DNA from: an uncultured Eubacteriales bacterium
GTDB taxonomy: Bacteria; Bacillota; Clostridia; Oscillospirales; Acutalibacteraceae
Length of the DNA stretch: 64,000 nucleotides
Assembly (NCBI GenBank): GCA_900314795.1
Contig: OMWP01000010.1
Coordinates: forward strand, 21,004 to 85,003
Reading direction: 5' to 3'
Every line of letters starts with the position of its first letter. Position 1 is the stretch's first letter. A model generated the notes under the pieces. It was given only the letters and a program-made list of their open reading frames with translations, was not told the origin of the DNA and did no database searches. Position numbers and translations under genes: made by a program. Below are positions 49,226-56,955 of the stretch, piece by piece.

Positions 49226-50733
49226 TTTTTATACCTCTTTATCTTCATACTGGGGGTGCGCTCAAAATCGGAATCACGGATGATGATGCGTGAGACGCGT
49301 TGGAAGGTGGGTAAGGTATTGTTGATCTTTTCGAGCGCGGCAGTCAGGTGCTGACCGATGTTTTCGATACCGAGTCGGGCGATCTCCGGCATGCGGGGCA
49401 CGACCTCGAGCGCTAAGATATGGGTGCCGTTCTCGGTCACATCCTCATACACCTGCGCGTCCTGGATCAGGCTCAGCTCGAGGAACTTGACCTCTAACTC
49501 CGCGGGAGAGATATTCTCACCGGAGGGCAGCACGATGATCTCTTTGATACGACCGGTGATATAGAGGAAGCCCTCGTCATCGACGCGAACCAGATCGCCG
49601 GTGCGGAAAAAGCCGTCCTCATCATAGACGCCTTCTTCCTCTTCTCCGACGTAGCCGGACATCATGTTCCTGCCCTTTAAGAGCAGTTCGCCGTCCACGA
49701 TCTTGTACTCCTGATTCGGATACAGCAAGCCGACGGATTCGGGCTTACTGAGATATTCGGGATTACCGGATACGAGATTAGCGCTTTCCGTCAAGCCGTA
49801 ACCGGGCAGCAGCATGATACCGAATTCCTTATGATACTCTTTGATCAGATAAGGCGGTACGGCAGCCGCGCCGCAGATGATCGCTTTGAGCGAATCGCCG
49901 AGCATATTCTTTCTGAATTTCTTGGAGAGGTTGAGCGCCATTTCCGCCAGTGCGGGTACAGCCACCAGGATCGTCGGACGGAACACCGCGATATCGCGGA
50001 ACATGTCTTTATTATTACGGCAGATAAATAAGGTAGAGCCGGTGTACAGTGAGGTCATCAGATTACGGATCAAGCCGAACACATGGGACAGCGGCAGGAT
50101 CAGCAGATAGCGCTGATGGAACACATCCCGATAGCCGTAGCAGCCGTTGACCGTGCCCTGCATGACAGCGGCATTCGAAAGCAACGCGCCCTTGCTTTTG
50201 CCGGTCGTACCGCCGGTGAACATGATCACGCACGGGGTATCGCCCGAGGGGAACGCCATTTCGGTCAAGGTATCGCCCTGTGTATCGGATGCAATCAGCG
50301 TAACATCGGGACGTTTTTCGGCTGTGATCGCCGTATTCTCCTGCAACGACGGATGATAAAGGATCATGTCAAGACCGTACTTCATCGTACAGCCGAACAC
50401 CGTCATTGCATCGAGCTGAGCGGGTAAGATCACAGCGGTATAGCCGAGGGTCGTCACCGCCAAAAACGAACGGACAAAATCATAGGAATTCGGGCAGTAG
50501 ATGCCGACGCGCAGGGCTTTTTCATCACTTTTGATGACGGTGCGCAGGCGGCTGACATCCGCTTCGATCTGAGCGTAGGTATAGCGTTTGCCGTCATCCT
50601 CGATCGCGACTGTGTCGGGATCATTCGTGACAGAAGCCTGCCACATCTCGGACACGCTGTCATAATCGATGATACGCTCGAATTGCTCCGGATCGGTATA
50701 TTTTTTGAAGATCTCTTTAGTAGGACTTTGCAT
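49219..50733 (-). CDS. AMP-forming acyl/ACP ligase
   Basis: 504-aa ANL ligase with MFTGGTTGKSKGALLS (about 170), LPLSHVFGLI (about 212), GYGLTES (about 315), FFRTGDLVRVDDEGF (about 390), GRIKEIIVLPSGENISP (about 408), and a C-terminal region ending RTPSMKIKRYKKC with the catalytic lysine among several. The partner ACP gene overlaps its 3' end, so an acyl-ACP synthetase role is the best guess. Start has GGAGGGAG. The next gene upstream (PlsC 2) is 96 bases away across an RptA copy. Confidence 0.87.
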   Translation of the reverse strand: MQSPTKEIFKKYTDPEQFERIIDYDSVSEMWQASVTNDPDTVAIEDDGKRYTYAQIEADVSRLRTVIKSDEKALRVGIYCPNSYDFVRSFLAVTTLGYTAVILPAQLDAMTVFGCTMKYGLDMILYHPSLQENTAITAEKRPDVTLIASDTQGDTLTEMAFPSGDTPCVIMFTGGTTGKSKGALLSNAAVMQGTVNGCYGYRDVFHQRYLLILPLSHVFGLIRNLMTSLYTGSTLFICRNNKDMFRDIAVFRPTILVAVPALAEMALNLSKKFRKNMLGDSLKAIICGAAAVPPYLIKEYHKEFGIMLLPGYGLTESANLVSGNPEYLSKPESVGLLYPNQEYKIVDGELLLKGRNMMSGYVGEEEEGVYDEDGFFRTGDLVRVDDEGFLYITGRIKEIIVLPSGENISPAELEVKFLELSLIQDAQVYEDVTENGTHILALEVVPRMPEIARLGIENIGQHLTAALEKINNTLPTFQRVSRIIIRDSDFERTPSMKIKRYKKC

Positions 50734-50760
50734 AATCTCCCTCCGTTTATGATTGGAAAT

Positions 50761-50812
50761 TCGGTTGAGATTGCCGCGGGGCTAAACACGCGTGTTTGCC
50801 CCTCGCAATGAC
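50761..50812. repeat. RptA copy
   Basis: TCGGTTGAGATTGCCGCGGG, inner AAACACGCGTGTTT palindrome, CCCCTCGCAATGACTG. Its inner part is nearly the same as in the copy at 54197-54249. Confidence 0.7.
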
Positions 50813-50829
50813 TGTTTTAAATCAAACGA

Positions 50830-51480
50830 TCAGCGCCGAAACGCGATCGCTTTGAGTTCGTTTTCTTTTTCAAACAAGCGGTTGGTGATCTCTTCGATCT
50901 CTGCCATTGACGGACGGCCGGCATACATTTGATTGATATCGATCGGCTCGCCGATGACAACGCGCAGTCGGGATGAGCGGGGCTTATGCTCACATACATA
51001 GATCGGCACGATCGGCACCTTGGCGCGCATCGACATCAACACCATCCCGCTTTTGAACTGTCGCATCTCTCCCGAACCGTCGTTGATATGACCTTCGGGG
51101 AACATCGACACCAGATCGCCGCTTGTCAAGTGGTCATTGATGACCTTCATCGTTTGAAAGCCGATGTTCTTCGTATCGATCGAGATACACAGAACATGAT
51201 TCAAAAACCACTTCGCCTTGGTCTCATAAAACTCTTTATTGATGATAAAATGATGGCGGCGGTACCAGATCGCCAGCATCACATAGACAGGATCAAAAAA
51301 GCAGTTGTGGTTGGAGATCACCAACGCACCGCCTTTGATCTTCTTTTTCGCGGTCTTGTTCTCATAGATGATCTTCGGTCGATACCACAGCAGCGTCGGG
51401 ATCGCGCCCGTCACGCGGACAAAATCGACAAAGAAGTATCGGGGTGAAAACAACTTCGCTTTATTTGCTTGATCGTTCAT
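50830..51480 (-). CDS. 1-acylglycerol-3-phosphate acyltransferase-like (PlsC) protein 2
   Basis: 216-aa membrane-associated acyltransferase of the PlsC type: ISNHNCFFDPVYV (about 55) gives the NHx4D motif, and SMFPEGHINDGSGEMRQFKSG (in part, about 124) gives the FPEG motif and the substrate loop; VPIVPIYV (about 155) follows. It acylates glycerolipid or a similar alcohol using acyl-ACP/CoA. The start lies 20 bases inside the 3' end of the other PlsC gene, so the two are coupled. Two different PlsC proteins side by side suggest an sn-1/sn-2 pair or a non-glycerol acceptor. Confidence 0.85.
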   Translation of the reverse strand: MNDQANKAKLFSPRYFFVDFVRVTGAIPTLLWYRPKIIYENKTAKKKIKGGALVISNHNCFFDPVYVMLAIWYRRHHFIINKEFYETKAKWFLNHVLCISIDTKNIGFQTMKVINDHLTSGDLVSMFPEGHINDGSGEMRQFKSGMVLMSMRAKVPIVPIYVCEHKPRSSRLRVVIGEPIDINQMYAGRPSMAEIEEITNRLFEKENELKAIAFRR

Positions 51481-52102
51481 GCAGATTATTTCCTAAACTA
51501 ATGATTTTGTTCCTCATCAGGTCGGTCAGCGCGGCGATATTCTCTTTATCGCTGAGCTTGGGATCGGCGACCTGTGAGGGAATGATCGGTGTGCCGATGA
51601 TCACGCGGGCACGTTCTTTTGAATTGAAGTACGAGCCGTTGGTCACCATCGGGATGATCGGTGTATCGGTCATCAGCGCGAGATACGCCGCGCCGGTTTT
51701 AAACGGCAGCGGTCGGGGTTCATCCTTGCGCGGCAGTCTGCCCTCGGGACAGATCCCGATCACACCGCCTTTTTCGAGGATCTTTTCGCACTTCGCCATA
51801 AAAGCAAAATCATGGGAATCGCGGTCAACACAAATGCCGCCGAGCATCCGAAGAAAAGTGCCCAACACCGGCTTCTTCATCACCAGCTCAGACATCTGGA
51901 ACCGCAGGGTACGTCCGAAAAAGACGAACATCGCGAGCGGATAATCATATACGGACAGATGGTTGGAAATGAGGATCGCTTTCCCCTTGATCCGGCGGGA
52001 TTGCACCGCCTTATCTTCATAATATATCTTTTTGCGAAAACACAGGAGCTGGATCGGCCAGCCCGTGATCTTCACAAACCAATTCAACAAACAATAGAAC
52101 AT
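51461..52102 (-). CDS. 1-acylglycerol-3-phosphate acyltransferase-like (PlsC) protein 1
   Basis: 213-aa PlsC-type acyltransferase: ISNHLSVYDYPLAMFV (about 46, NHx4D), GICVDRDSHD (about 88) and CPEGRLPRKDEPRPLPFKTG (about 117; FPEG variant CPEG, with the family loop). N-terminal hydrophobic stretch FYCLLNWFVKITGWPIQLL. ATG 52102 preferred over TTG 52108. It overlaps PlsC 2 and follows the ligase-ACP fusion by 37 bases, so the activated acyl chain may be handed from the fusion to these enzymes (inference). Confidence 0.85.
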   Translation of the reverse strand: MFYCLLNWFVKITGWPIQLLCFRKKIYYEDKAVQSRRIKGKAILISNHLSVYDYPLAMFVFFGRTLRFQMSELVMKKPVLGTFLRMLGGICVDRDSHDFAFMAKCEKILEKGGVIGICPEGRLPRKDEPRPLPFKTGAAYLALMTDTPIIPMVTNGSYFNSKERARVIIGTPIIPSQVADPKLSDKENIAALTDLMRNKIISLGNNLHERSSK

Positions 52103-52139
52103 AATCAATCTTACGCATCATGATCGACAATCATGATCG

Positions 52140-54059
52140 TTACATTATATCAGAAAGGTAACGGTGGAAATCGGCAACGGATGACAGGTTTTTCTCTGTT
52201 GAGATCTTGACGGAAAACTCGTTTTCCATCGCGGATACCATGCCGAAATAATCGAGTGAGGTACCGCCCAGATCGAGGAAGAAATCCGCTCCGTCTGCAA
52301 TATCCTCCGCAGAACGCTCCAGTGCCGCGGCAAAGAACTCTTTGATCCTTTTTGCCAATGCGTCCTGCAAGCCCTCATCCTTTTTCAACGGCTTCACTTC
52401 GTGAAAACCGTTTTCTGCAAGCTGTTGCTGTAATCGGATCCGATTGAGCTTGAACTCATCGCCGACGATCAGCTGATCGCTGACATACAGGATCCGTTTG
52501 ATCTCAGCGTTGAGGTGCATTTCCTCCAACTTTTCCCTGATCGCCTGATCCAATGCGGAAAATCTATCCTCGCTGATAAAGCGGTTGACGGAGATCAACA
52601 ATGTCGGAACGGGATGTGCGCCGTCACGATCGCCGATCAAACAAATCTCGTTGACGTCTTTGAGTCTTAGCTGAGGCTCGATCAGATTCGGATTCAGGTT
52701 CTCGCCCGATACGCCGACGATCAGATCGTCCTTGCGACCAAGGATCTTATAATGACCGTTCTCACACACCGCCAGATCATGGGTGTTGAAGAAATCGGTG
52801 TTGATGATCTTCTTCTCGCCGTCCTCGATGATATAGCAGGCGATCGCCTTCCCCTTGACCTCCAGCTCGCCTTGATCGTTGATACGGTATTCCACACCGT
52901 CCATGGGCTTGCCGATATAGCCGTCATTGAGGATACTCGGCTTCTTGGACAGTTCAAGAGAAGTGATACCGATCTCGCTCATGCCGTAGCCGTCAGCAAG
53001 ATGATAGCCGATATTGTTAAAGAACCGCATCGTTTCCTTAGCGATCGACGAGCCGCCCGTGATCATAAATCGGATGCTGTCACCGAACAGATTGTCGCGT
53101 ACTTCTTTGAACGCGACGCGCGTGAACAGCGCACCGGCTGCGGAATCGCCGAGCTTGTCGCGCAGCTTCATCGCTTTCTCAAATTTACGGTCGGTCTCTT
53201 CCCCGCGCAGACGGATCGTCTTACGCGCTTGGCTGTAGACCGTCTCCCAAAACAGCGGCACGGCAAACAGGTGGGTAACGTGATGGCGCCGAACGGTACC
53301 GGTGATGGTCTCGGGCTTCATATCCTTCAGCTCAACAAAGGTGCGCGAAAAGAACGAAAACCAGATATAGACCGCTACCAATCCGAATACATGATAAAAC
53401 GGCAGGAAGGTCAACAGCTTCAAGCGATCCTGATAATGCCGCTTGACCTCGTTACACTCTTGGATGATGCCGTAACTGCCCTTGATTTGATAAAAAAGCT
53501 CCTCGGCGGAGTAGGCGCAGAGCTTGACATGGCGAGAGGTACCGGAGGTCATCACGATGATCTGTGTTCCGAACTTGTCGGGGGTATAGGTTTCATCCGA
53601 CCGCTTGATCTCATCGCTCATGATCGTCCTGACGGAATAGGTGCGCCGATCGGAGATCACCGCCTGTACATTGCAGTCACGGATGGCGCCCTCCACTGAC
53701 TCTTGCGGCAGGCGCAGGTTGATCAGCAACGGTCGAAAGCCGCACAAAAGGATCGCCCAAAAGCACTCGATCCACGACAGCGAATTGTCCATCGACAGCC
53801 CGATCACCGAACCGCGTTCCGCATCGGCAAGCAGCTTCTTCAATGACGCGGCACGCGCCATGATCCTTTTCTCGACCTCGCCGTAGGTGAAGCTCTCGAT
53901 ACGATAACCCGCGGATCGCTCATACATGATATTCTCTTTTTCCTGAAACATCAGGGAGAAAAGCGTCTCCATCGACAGCCCGCGTTCTTCAAAAGCGCGC
54001 AGCTTTGATTGGACAAAATCCTTGATGGTTTTATATTGTCCGAGCCCCAGATCACCCAT
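52140..54059 (-). CDS. AMP-binding ligase fused to a C-terminal ACP domain
   Basis: 639-aa protein: ANL ligase domain (about 20-555) and a C-terminal carrier domain (about 565-639) with LGGTSLDYF, Ser at about 612. The ligase P-loop reads MTSGTSRHVKLCAYS (about 170), an odd version of SGTTGxPKG that keeps the Lys but loses the second Gly; GYGMSEIG (about 362), CYIIEDGEKKIINTDFFNTHDLA (in part) and GRKDDLIVGVSGENLNP (about 430) are present. It may activate and load an acyl chain on its own ACP for the PlsC enzymes 31-37 bases downstream. First gene of the minus-strand lipid series. Ribosome site AAAGGGGTGA. Confidence 0.85.
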   Translation of the reverse strand: MGDLGLGQYKTIKDFVQSKLRAFEERGLSMETLFSLMFQEKENIMYERSAGYRIESFTYGEVEKRIMARAASLKKLLADAERGSVIGLSMDNSLSWIECFWAILLCGFRPLLINLRLPQESVEGAIRDCNVQAVISDRRTYSVRTIMSDEIKRSDETYTPDKFGTQIIVMTSGTSRHVKLCAYSAEELFYQIKGSYGIIQECNEVKRHYQDRLKLLTFLPFYHVFGLVAVYIWFSFFSRTFVELKDMKPETITGTVRRHHVTHLFAVPLFWETVYSQARKTIRLRGEETDRKFEKAMKLRDKLGDSAAGALFTRVAFKEVRDNLFGDSIRFMITGGSSIAKETMRFFNNIGYHLADGYGMSEIGITSLELSKKPSILNDGYIGKPMDGVEYRINDQGELEVKGKAIACYIIEDGEKKIINTDFFNTHDLAVCENGHYKILGRKDDLIVGVSGENLNPNLIEPQLRLKDVNEICLIGDRDGAHPVPTLLISVNRFISEDRFSALDQAIREKLEEMHLNAEIKRILYVSDQLIVGDEFKLNRIRLQQQLAENGFHEVKPLKKDEGLQDALAKRIKEFFAAALERSAEDIADGADFFLDLGGTSLDYFGMVSAMENEFSVKISTEKNLSSVADFHRYLSDIM

Positions 54060-54196
54060 TTAGCTCACCCCTTTCACGCAAAAAAGCCGAAACTCTCCTT
54101 TATAGCATTAACAGGTATCATCTTACCACAATCATCCCCGAAAAGCAAGATAAATCGACATCCCTCGACACGGCAGATTATCCCAATTTTTATATA

Positions 54197-54249
54197 CGGT
54201 TGAGATCGTCGCGGGGCTAACCGCGTGTTTAGCCCCTTTCAATGACGAT
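54197..54249. repeat. RptA copy
   Basis: CGGTTGAGATCGTCGCGGGG, inner CTAACCGCGTGTTTAG palindrome, CCCCTTTCAATGACGA, between the ligase-ACP gene and the divergent Bax-inhibitor gene. Confidence 0.65.
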
Positions 54250-54265
54250 TTGAATAAAATGACTA

Positions 54266-54294
54266 TTGCGTTTTATGAAAAAGTGTATTATGAT
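54266..54294 (+). promoter_or_regulatory. Promoter of the Bax inhibitor-1 family gene
   Basis: TTGCGT, 17-bp spacer, TATGAT; the start codon is about 30 bases downstream with AGAGG. Confidence 0.6.
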
Positions 54295-54324
54295 ATGGTT
54301 ATCAAAAACAGAAAGAGGTAATTT

Positions 54325-55173
54325 ATGGCACGTTTATCATCCAACAACAATACCGCGACCAAGGAAAGAAGGTCGTTCTTATCCTCGAACCCTGTCATGC
54401 ACAGACTGGATAAGGTGAACGAATACAGTGAGACCGATTCAGCCACCTACGGCGGTATCGCGGCAAAGACAGTCTACTTCCTGCTGTTCTCCATAGTAGG
54501 TATCGCGGCGGAACGGATCCTATCGCAGGTGCTTGCCACAGGTCAAACCTTCGACATCAGCTACAAGGGCTTCCAAACCACGCTCTACATGGGCGAATCG
54601 ATCGCTTTGCTCGCAAGCGTTGTTCTCGCAATCGTATTCCAGCTGCTCGCGTTTTTCGCGAAATCCACCACTCCTGTCACCGGCGCGCTGTACTGCGTCA
54701 CGCAGGGCTACTTTATCTCCTTCTTACTCTTCAAGGTGCTCCGCGGATTTGAATATCTCGGTCTTTTGGCGCTGGCGATCACCATGACGATCGTCATGGT
54801 AATGGCGATCCTCTACGCCACCGGCATCATCCGCGTGACCAAGAAGTTCAGGATGGTGATGTTGACGCTCTTTATCACCGTCATCGCCGTATCACTGCTG
54901 ATGCTGATCGGCTCGTTCATCCCTGCTACCGGTGAGCTGGTCGCGCAGATCAGAAACAACTTTGCGATCTCTATCGGCTTCTCGGTGATCTTCATCATCA
55001 TCGCGGCACTGTTCCTGATCTGTGACTTTGCTACGATCGATCATGTCGTACAGGATCAACTGCCCAAGAAGTATGAGTGGCAGGCAGCGTTCGGACTCTC
55101 CTTCACTGTCTTGTGGCTCTATATCAAAGTACTCGATCTGATCATTACGATCTTCGGCAACAGAAACAAGTAA
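54325..55173 (+). CDS. Bax inhibitor-1/YccA family membrane protein
   Basis: 282-aa membrane protein with about seven helices. The cytoplasmic start SSNPVMHRLDKVNEY...TYGGIAAKTVYFL is typical of the bacterial Bax1-I-like family (NPxF/M, then TYxGVAxKT), and the end FATIDHVVQDQLPKKYEWQAAFGLSFTVLWLYIKVLDL (in part) carries the conserved E-W and D-L of that family. Likely a channel or leak protein of the BI-1 type; substrate unknown. Single-gene unit with clear promoter and terminator, lying between two minus-strand lipid/NRPS units. Confidence 0.88.
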   Translation: MARLSSNNNTATKERRSFLSSNPVMHRLDKVNEYSETDSATYGGIAAKTVYFLLFSIVGIAAERILSQVLATGQTFDISYKGFQTTLYMGESIALLASVVLAIVFQLLAFFAKSTTPVTGALYCVTQGYFISFLLFKVLRGFEYLGLLALAITMTIVMVMAILYATGIIRVTKKFRMVMLTLFITVIAVSLLMLIGSFIPATGELVAQIRNNFAISIGFSVIFIIIAALFLICDFATIDHVVQDQLPKKYEWQAAFGLSFTVLWLYIKVLDLIITIFGNRNK

Positions 55174-55183
55174 CTCACGGCAA

Positions 55184-55229
55184 AAACCGCGTACAGTCGT
55201 TTGTGAACTGTACGCGGTTTATTTTTTTA
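55184..55229. terminator. Strong terminator, bidirectional by symmetry
   Basis: 14-bp perfect stem AAACCGCGTACAGT/ACTGTACGCGGTTT, then ATTTTTTTATT on the plus strand; A-rich on the other side, so it may also stop the esterase transcript coming from the right. Confidence 0.85.
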
Positions 55230-55278
55230 TTGTTTTATCGCGATAACCGATAGTTCTTGTGATGATCGACCATGCGAT

Positions 55279-56955
55279 CTACCGTCGCAGCATCTTGATG
55301 ACGCCGACACTCAGACCGATCACACCCACTGCGGCCAACGCCGCCAAGCCAATGGTTTTGTGCACAAAAGGCACGTTATAGTTCATTTCGGAATAGGACG
55401 GATTGATCATATAGCGCAGCAGCGGGAACAAGAGCTGGCGTTGTTCGGGCAGTACATCGTCCTGCATGTGGCTTTCTTTGCATAAGATCATGGTAGAACG
55501 GCTGAAAGGATCGTAACGCTTCCATTTGAGGTCTTTGACAGACGGATCACCCGTGCGGGCAAAGTTCGCCCACATGGTCATCACCTGCTTGGACAGTGCT
55601 TCGTCTCCGCGCTCACCGGTGAAGATGGTTTCATCGAGATTGCCGAACACATACGAGAGCTCGACCGCATGGCACGCGCCGCAATACTCGTTCGTGGAAG
55701 GCTCTGTCCAGTAGTACATATAGGTTCTGCCGCCGTAGCTCGAATGGCACTCCGCCTGTTTGACGGCAGGCAGTCGGAACATCATCTCATCATAGAACTC
55801 CGACATTTTCCAGATGCTGTAGCCGTCAAGTCGGTGCATGAACGCCTTGACGCGAGCCTGATCCTTTTGATCAAATGTTTTCAGATCGTTCTCGAACTTG
55901 ACGGGGATGCTGAAACGATACGGCACGATGCCGCCGATCTCCCCTACCCAGTACCGTGATTCGTCGCTGTTGGTACCGATCAGCATATCGATATGCGCCG
56001 ACCGGCCCGCTTCATACGCCTCATAGGGCTTTAAGGGGATCAGGCGACCGTCGCGCTGGGGGAAGTTATTGTAAGCGTTCAGCTTTTCATTCAGGCGCAT
56101 AAGCTCCTTTTCAGGGAGCGCCATGAGCTTCGCCATAGAATGGAAGCCGGTCTCTTCGATCAGTCGTCGTGTGAACGGCTTGCACTGCTCCTTGGAGAAG
56201 GTCAGCGCCACCGAACCGCTCTGAGCAATCACACGGCGGAATAAGCCCTTTGCTTTGGGGATGATCGGTAACAGCGAAACGCTCGCACCGCCGGCGGACT
56301 CACCGAAGATGGTGACGTTTTTGCGATCGCCGCCGAAGAACCCGATATTCTTCTGCACCCATCTGAGCGACTCGATCTGATCAAGAATGCCCAGATTCGG
56401 CGCATCGGCAAAATTCGATCCGCCCTTGAGCGATGAGAAATCCACAAAGCCCATCAAACCGATACGATAACCGACGGTGACAAGAATGATATCGGGATTC
56501 TGCCTCACAAAATTCGCGCCGTCATAGAGCGGATCAGCGGTACCGCCCCAGCCGAAACCGCCGCCGTGGAAAAATACCATGACAGGCTTTTTGGCGGAGG
56601 CATTGGTACGGTTCACCCAGATGTTCAGATACAAACAGTCCTCGCCCTGGGGATAGTAGGAGCCCTGCTCGGTCTCCCACTCGGTCTGGATCGGGCTTTT
56701 GCCGAAATAATATGCCTCATATACACCGTCGTTAGGCGCCGCGGGAGCAGGACGCTTCCATCGGCGACTGCCGACAGGGGGCTTTGCGTAAGGGATCCCA
56801 CGAAAAGCAAGGATGCCCTCATCCTGCTGTCCGACAAAGGTTCCGTTAAAACACTTGACAGCGGCAGACGGATGATAGGAGCCGTCAATTTTATGGTTCA
56901 CACCGTAAGATGCTCTGATCTTATCGCGTGCAGATAATGAAACTGTTTCAGACAT
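55279..56955 (-). CDS. Type-B carboxylesterase with C-terminal membrane anchor
   Basis: 558-aa carboxylesterase: FRGIPYAKPPVGSRRWKRP (about 51), EDCLYLNIWVN (about 104), FFHGGGFGWGG (oxyanion hole, about 128), IFGESAGGASV (Ser, about 214), TNSDESRYW (acid residue, about 326) and YVFGNLDE with ACHAVELSYVF (His, about 431). Catalytic triad complete. The last 25 residues (KTIGLAALAAVGVIGLSVGVIKMLRR) are a tail anchor, unusual for the family. ATG overlaps the NRPS stop (TAATG). It may release or remodel the NRPS product at the membrane (inference). Confidence 0.88.
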   Translation of the reverse strand: MSETVSLSARDKIRASYGVNHKIDGSYHPSAAVKCFNGTFVGQQDEGILAFRGIPYAKPPVGSRRWKRPAPAAPNDGVYEAYYFGKSPIQTEWETEQGSYYPQGEDCLYLNIWVNRTNASAKKPVMVFFHGGGFGWGGTADPLYDGANFVRQNPDIILVTVGYRIGLMGFVDFSSLKGGSNFADAPNLGILDQIESLRWVQKNIGFFGGDRKNVTIFGESAGGASVSLLPIIPKAKGLFRRVIAQSGSVALTFSKEQCKPFTRRLIEETGFHSMAKLMALPEKELMRLNEKLNAYNNFPQRDGRLIPLKPYEAYEAGRSAHIDMLIGTNSDESRYWVGEIGGIVPYRFSIPVKFENDLKTFDQKDQARVKAFMHRLDGYSIWKMSEFYDEMMFRLPAVKQAECHSSYGGRTYMYYWTEPSTNEYCGACHAVELSYVFGNLDETIFTGERGDEALSKQVMTMWANFARTGDPSVKDLKWKRYDPFSRSTMILCKESHMQDDVLPEQRQLLFPLLRYMINPSYSEMNYNVPFVHKTIGLAALAAVGVIGLSVGVIKMLRR

